Of a stretch of DNA of 64,000 nucleotides, positions 26,473 through 36,800 are shown one piece after another. Position 1 is the stretch's first letter, and each line of letters opens with the position of its first letter. Origin of the DNA: Niastella sp. (GTDB lineage Bacteria > Bacteroidota > Bacteroidia > Chitinophagales > Chitinophagaceae). The stretch spans positions 1-64,000 of the forward strand of contig JAGIBF010000020.1 in assembly GCA_017744515.1 (NCBI GenBank). Reading direction: 5' to 3'. The translations under genes and the position numbers were made by a program. The notes under the pieces were generated by a model. That model was given only the letters and a program-made list of their open reading frames with translations. It made no database searches and was not told where the DNA came from.

Positions 26473-26660
26473 TTTTTATGTTTTTGCGACTTTTTTTATT
26501 GACTCCGTGGGAGTGGAGTGTCACTGTGTGGAAGTGTTTTAAAGTTACATTTTTCCGTGCTAAAAACAAAGTTCTGTTATCCCGGTCAGGGTGCCGATTT
26601 TCGGGTAAGGCGGGAAAGCAGGAAGAAGAGGCAAAGTAGTTTTAGCGAGGACGCTTACAT

Positions 26661-28793
26661 TTGCGCAAAGAATTCACTATCAGCAGCAGGGGAACAAATA
26701 TTCTGGCCAGTCCGATCGAATACCTGAAGGGGGTTGGCCCCCAACGGGCCGAGCTTTTGCAGAAAGAGCTGGGAATCTTTACGTTCAAAGACCTGCTGGA
26801 GCATTTTCCTTATCGCCATATCGACCGGACCAAGGTAAGCCTGATCCGGGAAATCAACCCCGGGACGGACTTTATCCAGATCGCCGGCCGGATTACCAGC
26901 GTGGGTATCATGGGCGAAAAACGGGCTAAAAGGCTCGTAGCTGAAATACGCGATAGCTCCGGTATTTTGGAGCTCACCTGGTTTCAGGGTATTACCTGGA
27001 TCGAAAAGATGCTTTCTATCGGGAGCACCTACCGGGTGTTTGGGAAGGTGAGTTTTTTTCAGGGTTCGGCACAGATGACACATCCGGAAATTGAACCTGT
27101 AACGGAGGAGGCCAACACCGGCCGCAACTTCCTGGAACCCGTCTATTCCACTACCGAAAAGCTGAAGGCCCGCGGGCTGGGTGCCCGGCAGATCGCCAAG
27201 CTCACGCAGTCGCTGTTCATGCACCTGAGTGAAAAGGAGCTTCCGGAAAACCTGCCTGATTATGTATTGCAACCGCTTCAACTGGTGCCGCGCTACCGGG
27301 CGCTTTCTCATATTCATTTCCCGCCTTCGACTGAGGCGTGGGAGCAGGCCATGAACAGGCTGAAATTCGAAGAGTTTTTCATTGCTCAGTTGAGGATGCA
27401 CCTGGTGAAAGCCAAACGGCATCGCTATTCGCGTGGTGTGGTTTTTGGCCAGGTGGGTGACATTTTCAATACTTTTTACGAAAAATACCTGCCTTTTGAA
27501 CTGACGGGGGCGCAGAAAAGGGTGATTAAGGAGATCAGGAAGGATACTGGTAGTGGCAAGCAGATGAACCGCCTGCTACAGGGTGATGTGGGCAGCGGAA
27601 AAACCATCGTGGCGCTGCTGGTGATGTTGCTGGCGGCTGATAATGGCTACCAGAGCTGCCTGATGGCGCCTACTGAAATACTGGCGCGTCAGCACTTTGC
27701 AGGGCTTACCCGGTTGTTGAAGGATCTTCCGGTAAACATCCGCATTCTTACCGGTACCACCAAGGCTGCCGAACGGCGGGCCATCCTGAAGGGTCTGGAG
27801 CAGGGCGAGGTTCAATTGCTGGTAGGCACGCATGCTGTGATAGAGGATACTGTTCAATTCAAAAACCTGGGTATTGCCATCGTGGATGAGCAGCACCGGT
27901 TTGGCGTGGCTCAACGGGCCAAGTTGTGGGCCAAAGCCGCCATTCCTCCGCATATGCTGGTAATGACTGCCACTCCTATTCCGCGTACGCTGGCCATGAC
28001 GGCTTATGGGGACCTGGATTACAGTGTGATGGACGAGCTGCCCCCCAACCGCAAACCTATTTTAACCGTACATCGTTATGAGACGGCCCGCAGCCAGGTC
28101 ATGGGTTTTATCAAGGCTGAAATTGAAAAGGGCCGGCAGGCTTATATCGTTTTTCCGCTCATCGAAGAATCTGAAAAGCTGGATTACGAGAACCTGATGA
28201 AGGGGTATGAAAATGTGAAGGCTTATTTTCCCGAACCCAAGTATTGGATGAGCATGGTGCATGGACGGCAGACGACTGATATACGGGAAACCAACATGCA
28301 ACGTTTCAAGAACCACGATACTCACATAATGGTTGCCACCACCGTGATCGAAGTGGGTGTAGATGTGCCGAATGCCAGTGTAATGGTGATAGAAAATGCA
28401 GAGAAATTTGGGTTATCGCAATTGCATCAGCTGCGTGGGCGTGTGGGAAGGGGGGCCGAGAAGAGTTTTTGCATTTTATTAACAAGCTCTAAACTCAACA
28501 ATGACGCTACTGAACGGTTAAAGACCATGTGTGAGACTACTGATGGTTTTAAGGTGGCAGAAAAGGATCTTGAATTGCGTGGTCCAGGTGATATTGAAGG
28601 TACGCGTCAAAGTGGTGTATTGAATTTCAAACTGGCTAACATCCTGGCGGACAGGCAATGGCTCGAGGCGGCCCGGGAAGTGGCAGAAAAGATTGCAGAA
28701 AATGATCCGGACCTTAGTTCGGCAGAAAATTTGCGGCTAAAGGAATATCTGCAATCCCTACAGGGTAAAACTGCCTGGAGTAAAATTTCGTAG
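26661..28793 (+). CDS. recG: ATP-dependent DNA helicase RecG
   Basis: Branch-migration helicase that remodels stalled forks and Holliday junctions. The 710 residues hold the wedge (OB) domain with EYLKGVGPQRAELLQKELGI near the N-terminus, Walker A LQGDVGSGKTIVAL, DEQHRFGV (motif II), TATPIPRTLAM (motif III), and the C-terminal VGRGAEKSFC and ELRGPGDIEGTRQSG blocks. The longest frame begins at TTG 26661; no ATG exists before the conserved wedge, so a non-ATG start is required and the exact codon is uncertain. TACATTTG (26656-26663) overlaps this TTG; if it is a true -7 element the start would lie further in. Confidence 0.95.
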   Translation: MRKEFTISSRGTNILASPIEYLKGVGPQRAELLQKELGIFTFKDLLEHFPYRHIDRTKVSLIREINPGTDFIQIAGRITSVGIMGEKRAKRLVAEIRDSSGILELTWFQGITWIEKMLSIGSTYRVFGKVSFFQGSAQMTHPEIEPVTEEANTGRNFLEPVYSTTEKLKARGLGARQIAKLTQSLFMHLSEKELPENLPDYVLQPLQLVPRYRALSHIHFPPSTEAWEQAMNRLKFEEFFIAQLRMHLVKAKRHRYSRGVVFGQVGDIFNTFYEKYLPFELTGAQKRVIKEIRKDTGSGKQMNRLLQGDVGSGKTIVALLVMLLAADNGYQSCLMAPTEILARQHFAGLTRLLKDLPVNIRILTGTTKAAERRAILKGLEQGEVQLLVGTHAVIEDTVQFKNLGIAIVDEQHRFGVAQRAKLWAKAAIPPHMLVMTATPIPRTLAMTAYGDLDYSVMDELPPNRKPILTVHRYETARSQVMGFIKAEIEKGRQAYIVFPLIEESEKLDYENLMKGYENVKAYFPEPKYWMSMVHGRQTTDIRETNMQRFKNHDTHIMVATTVIEVGVDVPNASVMVIENAEKFGLSQLHQLRGRVGRGAEKSFCILLTSSKLNNDATERLKTMCETTDGFKVAEKDLELRGPGDIEGTRQSGVLNFKLANILADRQWLEAAREVAEKIAENDPDLSSAENLRLKEYLQSLQGKTAWSKIS

Positions 28794-28985
28794 ATTATAA
28801 GCTCATATTCTGTATCCGATCATACATATATCCAATTCTATTGAAAAAAAGCTACTCTTTTATAGCTTGACAGCCCCAATAATCAACTGTTTATACTGGT
28901 TAAAAATTGTATTAAAAACCCTTCATTCTCAATAAGAACGGGGGAGTTCTGACGTTTTTATTAAGTAATTTGTAAAAAATACATC

Positions 28986-31900
28986 TTGGGCAGGAAAAGT
29001 TTGATAGTCGCTGTGCTCCTCGTTACCACCACCCTACAGATCGCTGCGCAGAGTGGTAATTCATCTTTTGAATTCACGGAGAATAAGGGTCAGTGGAACA
29101 AGCAGGTAAGGTTTAAGGGTGAAGTTTCTGCGGGTGCTTTTTACCTGCAAAAGAATGGTTTTACTGTTGTTCAACATAATGGCGATGACCTCAATAGTTT
29201 TTTTCATCGTCATCATGATGCTGATGACAAGCCGGGTGGCATCAACCGCCCCGACCGTGGTCCTGACAAGGGTAAGCCCGGCACCGGACAACCCGCTCCT
29301 ATTCCACCAGTGATACGTTCTCATGCTTATCGTGTACAGTTTGTGGGTGCTGATGAGAACAGTATTGTTGTACCGGATAAACAGGTTCAAACGAATACCA
29401 GTTATTTCATCGGTAATGATCCTTCCAAATGGGCTGCGAATGTACCTGTTTACCAAGCTGTCGTTTATAAGAATATTTATCCCAACATCGATGTGCGTTA
29501 TTACTCTGAGTATGGCCGGCTGAAGTATGATATCATTGTTCATCCGGGTGGCGATGTAAGTAAGATCACCATGAAGTATGAAGGGGCTGATAAATTATCT
29601 GTCAAGAAGAATGAGCTGATCATTAAAACTTCTGTAGGTGAATTGAAGGAGCTGTATCCTTACACTTATCAGTTTGACATGACCAATGGTAAAAAGGAAG
29701 TGGGTTGTTATTATGAACTGATCGATGGTAATACCATCAAATTCCGTGTAGACAATTATTCCAAAACCAGCACGCTCGTCATCGACCCCACGCTTGTGTT
29801 CTGTTCTTTCACCGGTAGCCCTGCCAATCAATATGGCTATACGGCTACGCCCGGCCCCGACGGCTCTCTTTACTCAGGGGGTATTGTTTTCGGCGCCGGC
29901 TTCCCTACTACGCCTGGTGCTTATCAAACGGGTTATGTGGGTGGTGATGATGTGGAAGGGCTGGGTGGTATCGATATGGGTATCTTCAAATTCACGCCCG
30001 ATGGCCGCCGCTCTTACGCTACTTATCTCGGCGGCAACAGGAACGATTATCCGCATAGTCTTATTTGTGATAACCAGGGCAACCTGATCGTAATGGGTAA
30101 AACTTATTCTACCAACTGGCCGGGCACTTTAAGGGGTTCCGGTGGCGGATCGGATATTGCGGTAGCTAAATTGAATGCCAATGGTACCGGTATTATCGGC
30201 GCTCTTCGTATTGGTGGCGGCGCAGATGATGGTGTGAACATTTCCAATCAGATCGAGAGTGGCGGGTCTCAAAGGTCTACTGTACGTTTTTATGGTGATG
30301 ACTCCCGGAGTGAAGTGATACTGGATAATGCCGGCAATATTTACATTGCCGCGCAAACGCAATCAACCGGCAACAACAACCGTTTTCCGGCGTCTGCCAC
30401 TTCTTTCCAACCTAACCCTGGTGGCAACCAGGATGGCGTGGTGATCAAGATCAACCCCACCTGTACTGATATGATATGGGCCAGCTTTCTCGGAGGGACC
30501 AAGGATGATGGCGCCTTTGTATTGGCGATCAATCCTGCCGACAACGATATTTATGTAGGTGGGGCTACTACCAGTGACGATTTTCCTCCCGCCAGTAAGC
30601 CGGGGGTTTATCAAGGTACTTACCAGGGTGGTGTTGCGGATGGTTTCGTAGCACGCATTTCCAATGACGGTACTACTTTGCGCAACAGTACTTATTTAGG
30701 CACCGGCTCATTTGATGCGGTATATGGTCTCAAGTTTGACAGGAACAATATTCCTTATGTAATGGGTGTTACGGAAGGCGCCTGGCCGGTAGTAAACGCT
30801 ACTTATAGTGTTCCCAATTCAAAACAGTTTGTGGCCAAACTGCAGCCCAATCTTTCGGGCTTTATTTATTCTACTGTATTTGGCAATGGTTCTGCAAAGC
30901 CCAATATTTCTCCTGTGGCTTTCCTCGTAGACCGTTGTGAGAATGTATATATATCCGGCTGGGGTGGGTGGCTGGAGCCAACCAACCGCGATCCTTACAA
31001 CATGGACGGCATAGCTAATATGCCTCTGACACCCGATGCTATCAAACCTACTACGGACAACCGTGATTTTTATTTCATTGTGATCAAGCGTGATGCTACG
31101 CAATTGTTGTATGGTACTTATTTCGGACAAACCGGTGGGGAGGGTGAACACGTGGATGGAGGCACCAGCCGGTACGATTCGGAGGGTGTTATTTACCAGG
31201 CCATTTGCGCCAACTGTTTTGGTTCGGCTGAATATCCCATTACTCAGTCTTTCCCCACTACGCCGGGCGTGTGGGCTGAAAGGAATGGTAGTCCTCAATG
31301 TAACCTCGCGGCTGTAAAGATCGCTTTCAACTTTGCAGGGGTAGGTTCTGGTCCCAAGGCTTATTTCAACAACCTGCCTGATACTGTTGGTTGTGTGCCT
31401 TTCACGCTCAATTTCCGGGATACCGTACGTAATGCGCAAAGTTATGAGTGGGATTTCGATGGTGATGGCGTAACAGATCTTACTACATCTACTTACAATG
31501 CAACGTATACTTTCAATGCGGTTGGTGCTTACCGGGTAAGGCTTATCGCTGTTGATCCGAATAGTTGTAATCAACGTGATACGGCTTATGTGACCATCCG
31601 GGTAAAGAATGATCCGGCCGATCTTAAATTCCATGCAGTGAAAGATGGTCCCTGCGAATCTTTGGGCTTCAACTTTATCAATGAATCTGTTGCTCCTCCG
31701 GGCAAACCGTTTGGCCCCAATAGTTTTGCGTGGGATTTTGGTGATGGTACGCCTATCGTTCCTACCAACCAGGACCCTGTGAAACACTATTTCACAGCAG
31801 CGGGCACTTACCCGATCCGGTTGATATTGCTCGACACCAGTTATTGTAATGGTGGCGACTGGCTGCCTTTGAACCTTGGTGTTGTAGCGAATGTTGATGC

Positions 31901-32657
31901 ACGGGTTAATACGCCTGCGATGGGTTGTGCTCCATATAATGCATTATTCGACAACATTTCCTTGGGCGGGCATGATTATTTCTGGGATTTTGGTGACGGT
32001 ACTACTTCCACTGAAATGAGCCCTACGCATCTTTACAACAATATTGGTAAGTATACTATCAAAATGATCGTACTGGACAGCAATACCTGTAACAAGAAGG
32101 ATTCACTGACTTTCGAGATCACGGTGAATACCAAGCCTACTGCAGCATTCAGTGTAACGCCTATTCCGCCACAGATCAATAAACCCACGACATTCCTGAA
32201 TCAATCCATCGGTGGTAATGAATATCGCTGGTTTTTTGGGGATGAGGATACGCTTGTTACCAGGACCATGGCAAATGTAACTCACCAATATAATACAGCG
32301 GGCAGGTTTACGGCCCGGCTGGTCACCTTCAACGAGTTTGGCTGTACTGATACGGCTTTCCAAACGGTGGAATCATTGATCGATCCTTTGCTGGACGTTC
32401 CTAATGCTTTTACGCCGGGCAGGGGCAACAGGGCCAGCGTGGTGAAAGTGGCAGGTTTTGGCATCATCAATATGAACTGGCGCATTTATAACCGCTGGGG
32501 GCAGAAGGTATTCGAGACCAACAACCGTAATACCGGATGGGATGGTACTTTCCAGGGCAAGCTACAGCCGATGGATGTGTACACTTACACGCTGGACGTG
32601 GTGTTTAGTGATGGCAGGACACAGCGGAAAACGGGTGATATAACATTGATACGATAG
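28986..32657 (+). CDS. Giant cell-surface protein with propeller, four PKD domains and type B T9SS sorting domain (paralogue 1)
   Basis: Secreted protein of 1223 residues, starting at TTG 28986, the only start giving the signal peptide GRKSLIVAVLLVTTTLQIAAQ. After it comes an ENKGQW domain (about 25-250), SBBP-like beta-propeller repeats (about 255-780, several YLGGNxND and IGGxxDD motifs), four PKD domains (about 785-1135; WDFDGDG, WDFGDGT twice, WFFGDED), and a gliding-motility-type C-terminal domain (from DVPNAFTPGRGN, about 1138-1223; TIGR04131-like, CTD type B). Such proteins are exported by the type IX system and act as adhesins or surface filaments. It is followed by its likely PorP/SprF partner and a full-length paralogue. 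Confidence 0.88.
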   Translation: MGRKSLIVAVLLVTTTLQIAAQSGNSSFEFTENKGQWNKQVRFKGEVSAGAFYLQKNGFTVVQHNGDDLNSFFHRHHDADDKPGGINRPDRGPDKGKPGTGQPAPIPPVIRSHAYRVQFVGADENSIVVPDKQVQTNTSYFIGNDPSKWAANVPVYQAVVYKNIYPNIDVRYYSEYGRLKYDIIVHPGGDVSKITMKYEGADKLSVKKNELIIKTSVGELKELYPYTYQFDMTNGKKEVGCYYELIDGNTIKFRVDNYSKTSTLVIDPTLVFCSFTGSPANQYGYTATPGPDGSLYSGGIVFGAGFPTTPGAYQTGYVGGDDVEGLGGIDMGIFKFTPDGRRSYATYLGGNRNDYPHSLICDNQGNLIVMGKTYSTNWPGTLRGSGGGSDIAVAKLNANGTGIIGALRIGGGADDGVNISNQIESGGSQRSTVRFYGDDSRSEVILDNAGNIYIAAQTQSTGNNNRFPASATSFQPNPGGNQDGVVIKINPTCTDMIWASFLGGTKDDGAFVLAINPADNDIYVGGATTSDDFPPASKPGVYQGTYQGGVADGFVARISNDGTTLRNSTYLGTGSFDAVYGLKFDRNNIPYVMGVTEGAWPVVNATYSVPNSKQFVAKLQPNLSGFIYSTVFGNGSAKPNISPVAFLVDRCENVYISGWGGWLEPTNRDPYNMDGIANMPLTPDAIKPTTDNRDFYFIVIKRDATQLLYGTYFGQTGGEGEHVDGGTSRYDSEGVIYQAICANCFGSAEYPITQSFPTTPGVWAERNGSPQCNLAAVKIAFNFAGVGSGPKAYFNNLPDTVGCVPFTLNFRDTVRNAQSYEWDFDGDGVTDLTTSTYNATYTFNAVGAYRVRLIAVDPNSCNQRDTAYVTIRVKNDPADLKFHAVKDGPCESLGFNFINESVAPPGKPFGPNSFAWDFGDGTPIVPTNQDPVKHYFTAAGTYPIRLILLDTSYCNGGDWLPLNLGVVANVDARVNTPAMGCAPYNALFDNISLGGHDYFWDFGDGTTSTEMSPTHLYNNIGKYTIKMIVLDSNTCNKKDSLTFEITVNTKPTAAFSVTPIPPQINKPTTFLNQSIGGNEYRWFFGDEDTLVTRTMANVTHQYNTAGRFTARLVTFNEFGCTDTAFQTVESLIDPLLDVPNAFTPGRGNRASVVKVAGFGIINMNWRIYNRWGQKVFETNNRNTGWDGTFQGKLQPMDVYTYTLDVVFSDGRTQRKTGDITLIR

Positions 32658-32762
32658 GGAATTAATGATTGGTTAAAGCCAACCACTTGAGCGGGTATAA
32701 CCGTATATTTAATAACGCAAGGTTGAGGAGGTTCCGGGAACCTTAACATTAAAAAATTGACT

Positions 32763-33815
32763 ATGTGTGAGCAAAGGGGGTACTTTAAGACATTTATTGT
32801 TTTACTGCTGGGCGGATTGCTGATCAATCAGCGATCGAATGCGCAGGACCTGCACTTTTCTCAATGGTTCAACTCTCCGCTGACTACCAACCCTGCAAAT
32901 ACCGGTTTTATTCCTGATGCCGATTACCGGATCGGCGCCAATTACCGCAATCAATGGTCGAACGTAATGGCCGTTCCTTACAAAACTTTCAGTGTATGGG
33001 GTGATGCCCAGGTGTTTCGCGACCGGATTGAAAGTGGCTGGTTGGGGCTGGGTGGCGTGATCCTGCGTGATGTGGCTGGCTCCAGTCAACTGACTTCTAC
33101 CAAAGTATATGCTTCTGCCGCCTACCACCAGATGCTGGGTATAGCTCACCTGCTGTCTGCGGGTTTCAACGTGGGTTGGTCGAACAAACGGATCAATACT
33201 GCCGCGCTGAAATTTCCCGACCAATTTGACGGCAAGTTCTTCGATTCCAACTTCCCTTCGGATGGGATACCGGATGCTACCAACGTCAATTATTTTGATG
33301 TGCAGTTTGGTGTGAACTATGCTTTTTTCCCTACTGATAAGATCTATATCAATGGTGGCGTGAGTGCCTGGCATATCAACAGGCCGCGGGAATCTTTTTT
33401 CAACAGTGATCCCATAGGGTATGATTCACGGATATCGCCCCGGTACAATGGGTTTATAAATGCCAGCCTGAAAGTGACTGATGACGTGATCATCAACCCG
33501 ATGGCCTACTATAGCATGCAGGCAAAATCCAACGAACTGGTGGCCGGTGGTTATGCTCAATATGATCTGTCGGGTGACGGTGAGATGCAATTACTGGGTG
33601 GTTTGTATTACCGGCCCGGCGATGCTTTTGTGCCTATGCTCGGCTTTGAATATAAAAATATTCGTCTTACCTTCTCTTACGACGCGACAACATCCTCCCT
33701 GAAACAATATAACAATAGCCGGGGTGCTTATGAGTTTTCATTGATGCACCGGGGCTTTTATGATGAATACAATGGCGACAAGAGACAGTCGCTTTGTCCT
33801 ACATTCAAATATTAA
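32763..33815 (+). CDS. PorP/SprF family type IX secretion outer-membrane protein
   Basis: Outer-membrane beta-barrel protein of 350 residues. ATG 32763 is chosen over TTG 32757 because it begins a normal signal sequence (MCEQRGYFKTFIVLLLGG, cleavage near RSNAQD). The mature start DLHFSQWFNSPLTTNPANTGF is the signature of the PorP/SprF family, whose members are needed for secretion or attachment of cognate proteins carrying type B sorting domains. It lies between two such proteins, 105 bases after the first and 60 before the second, so all three are probably one functional module. Confidence 0.93.
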   Translation: MCEQRGYFKTFIVLLLGGLLINQRSNAQDLHFSQWFNSPLTTNPANTGFIPDADYRIGANYRNQWSNVMAVPYKTFSVWGDAQVFRDRIESGWLGLGGVILRDVAGSSQLTSTKVYASAAYHQMLGIAHLLSAGFNVGWSNKRINTAALKFPDQFDGKFFDSNFPSDGIPDATNVNYFDVQFGVNYAFFPTDKIYINGGVSAWHINRPRESFFNSDPIGYDSRISPRYNGFINASLKVTDDVIINPMAYYSMQAKSNELVAGGYAQYDLSGDGEMQLLGGLYYRPGDAFVPMLGFEYKNIRLTFSYDATTSSLKQYNNSRGAYEFSLMHRGFYDEYNGDKRQSLCPTFKY

Positions 33816-33875
33816 GCTTTCAGGGATTGTGTAGCTGCGAAGCCTGGTCTTTTATGCAATTATAAAAGCGATCCC

Positions 33876-36800
33876 TTGAACAGGAAACACCTGATAGTTA
33901 TTCCTATACTGCTTGCCGCCTTGCAATTGACTGCACAGCGTGGTGCTTCTTCATTTGATTTCATCGAGAATAAGGGTCAGTGGGAAAAACAGGTACGTTT
34001 CAAGAGCAGCTTATCGACCGGCGCTTTCTTCCTCCAACAGAATGGTTTTACCGTAGTACAACATAATGGTGACGACCTGAATAGTTTCTTCGACCGTAAC
34101 CATGAAGATGAAGTTTCCCGACTTAGCCGGCCCGACAGAGGGCCCGGAAAATCTTCCAGCCCTCCTCCTGCTCCATTGGTTGTTCGTTCTCATGCTTACC
34201 GGGTACAGTTTGCCGGGGCTAATGAAACGAGTGTAGCCGTACCGGAAAAGCCTGTTCCTACGCATACCAGTTATTTCATGGGGAATGATCCTTCACAATG
34301 GGCTACTGATGTACCCGTGTATCAGGCTGTCGTATATAAAGATATTTATCCCAATATCGATATCCGTTATTATTCTGAATATGGGCGTTTGAAGTATGAT
34401 CTTATTATTCGTCCCGGTGGCGACGTCAGTAAGATTGCCATGCAATATGAGGGGGCCGACAAACTCCAGGTGAAGAATAATGAACTGATCATTAAAACAT
34501 CGGTGGGTGATCTGAAGGAATTGTATCCTTACACGTATCAGTTTGATATGGCAACGGGTAAAAAGGAAGTGACCTGCCGTTATGAGCTGGTGAATGGTAA
34601 TACCGTCAAGTTCCGTGTAGATAATTATTCCAAAGCCAGTACGCTGGTGATCGATCCTACACTGGTATTTTGTTCTTTCACTGGCAGTACTGCCGATCAG
34701 TATGGCTACACAGCCACGCCTGGTCCCGACGGCTCTTTGTATTCCGGCGGCATTGTATTCGACAGGGGTTTTCCTACTACTACGGGTGCTTACCAGGTAG
34801 ATTTTCAAGGTGGCACCAGCACAGCCGGTGGTAAAGGTATCGACATGGGTATCTTTAAATTTACTCCTGATGGCCAACGTTCTTATGCTACTTATCTCGG
34901 CGGCAATGGCAACGATTATCCTCATAGTCTTATATGTGATGCACAGGGGAACCTCGTTATCATGGGAAAAACCACTTCGACCAACTATCCCGGTATTCTG
35001 AAGGGTAAAGGAGGCGGTAGCGATATCGTGGTTACCAAGCTTAATGCAGGTGGCACTAATATTATCGGTTCTCTGCGCATCGGCGGCACAGCCAACGATG
35101 GCGTGAATATCAAAGATCAGGTGGGCGCCAGCATGGCTCCTAATACCACTTTCCGTTTTTATGGTGATGATTCGCGGAGTGAAGTAATACTGGATGGGAA
35201 TAACAATATTTATGTGGCTGCTCAAACCCAATCATCCGGCGCTACTGATGGCATGCCTGTAACAACCGGTGTGTTTCAGGCGGGCTACGGCGGCGGCCAG
35301 CAGGATGGAACTGTGATGAAGATCAATGCTGCCTGTAATGATATCATCTGGTGTAGTTATATTGGCGGCACCGGAACCGATGGTGCTTTTGTGTTGTCGC
35401 TCAATCCTACGAATAATGAGTTGTATGTGGCAGGTACTACTACCAGCACTGACCTGCCGCCGGCCAATAAGCCAGGTGTTTATCAACCGACTTATACAGG
35501 TGGCTTAACAGATGGTTTTATTGCCCGTATATCCAATGATGGAACCACCCTCATCAATACTACTTACGTAGGTACTGCCTCTTTTGATGCGGTTTATGGT
35601 CTTAAGTTCGACAGGAGCGGCATTCCTTACATTATGGGGGTTACGGAGGGTAACTGGCCTGTGCAGAATGCCGCGTATAGTGTTGCCAATTCAAAGCAAT
35701 TCATTGCCAAGGTAAAGCCTGATCTATCGGGGTTCATTTACTCTACCGTCTTTGGGAATGGCTCGGCAAAGCCTAATATATCGCCCGTAGCTTTCCTTGT
35801 AGATCGTTGTGAAAACGTGTATATCTCCGGCTGGGGTGGGTGGCTGGTGCCTAATACCAACAATGCCAATATGGATGGGATCGGCAATATGCCGCTTACG
35901 CCGGACGCTCTAAAATCTACTACTGATAACCGCGATTTTTATTTCATCGTGATCAAACGTGATGCTACCGGCTTGTTGTATGGTTCTTATTTTGGTCAGA
36001 CAGGTGGATTTGGCGAACATGTGGATGGTGGCACCAGCCGTTATGATGAGCAGGGTGTTATTTACCAGGCTGTTTGCGCCAATTGCGGGCAAGACAGGGA
36101 CTATCCTATTACGCAGCGTTTTCCCACTACGCCGGGCGTATGGGCGCCTACCAGTGGCAGCAGGGAGTGTAACCTGGCAGCTATCAAGATCGCCTTCAAC
36201 TTTGCCGGTGTGGCTTCTGGTCCCAAGTCTTATTTCAATAACCTGCCGGATACTGTTGGTTGTGTTCCTTTCACCATCAACTTCCGTGACACTGTTCGCA
36301 ATGCCAAAAGTTATGAATGGGACTTTAATGGTGATGGTGTGACTGATCTTACCACGACTGACTTTAATGCTACTTATACTTTCAATGCTATAGGGACTTA
36401 CCGGGTAAGGTTGATCGCTGTGGACCCTGCCAGCTGTAACCAGCGGGATACTGCTTACGTTAATATACGGGTGAGGGATGATCCGGCGGACCTCGACTTC
36501 AGGGCTGATAAGGATGGGCCTTGTGAATCGCTCGGGTTCAAGTTCACCAACTTGTCTGTGCCACCACCGGGTAAGCCATTCGGCCCGAATACTTTTGCCT
36601 GGGATTTTGGCGATGGCACTCCTATTAGACCTACTGGTTCTGCCCCCGTTACGCATGTGTATACTGCAGCCGGGTCTTATGCCGTACGCCTGATTTTGCT
36701 GGATACCAATTATTGTAATTCGGGTGACTGGAAGCCGCTGAAGCTGGGCGTGGTAGCCAACGTGGATGCACGGGTAAATACGCCTTCTATGGGTTGTGCT

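Noticed and set aside
26655-27422. Antisense open frame over the recG start
   Set aside because: It covers the conserved RecG wedge region; no independent evidence of coding.
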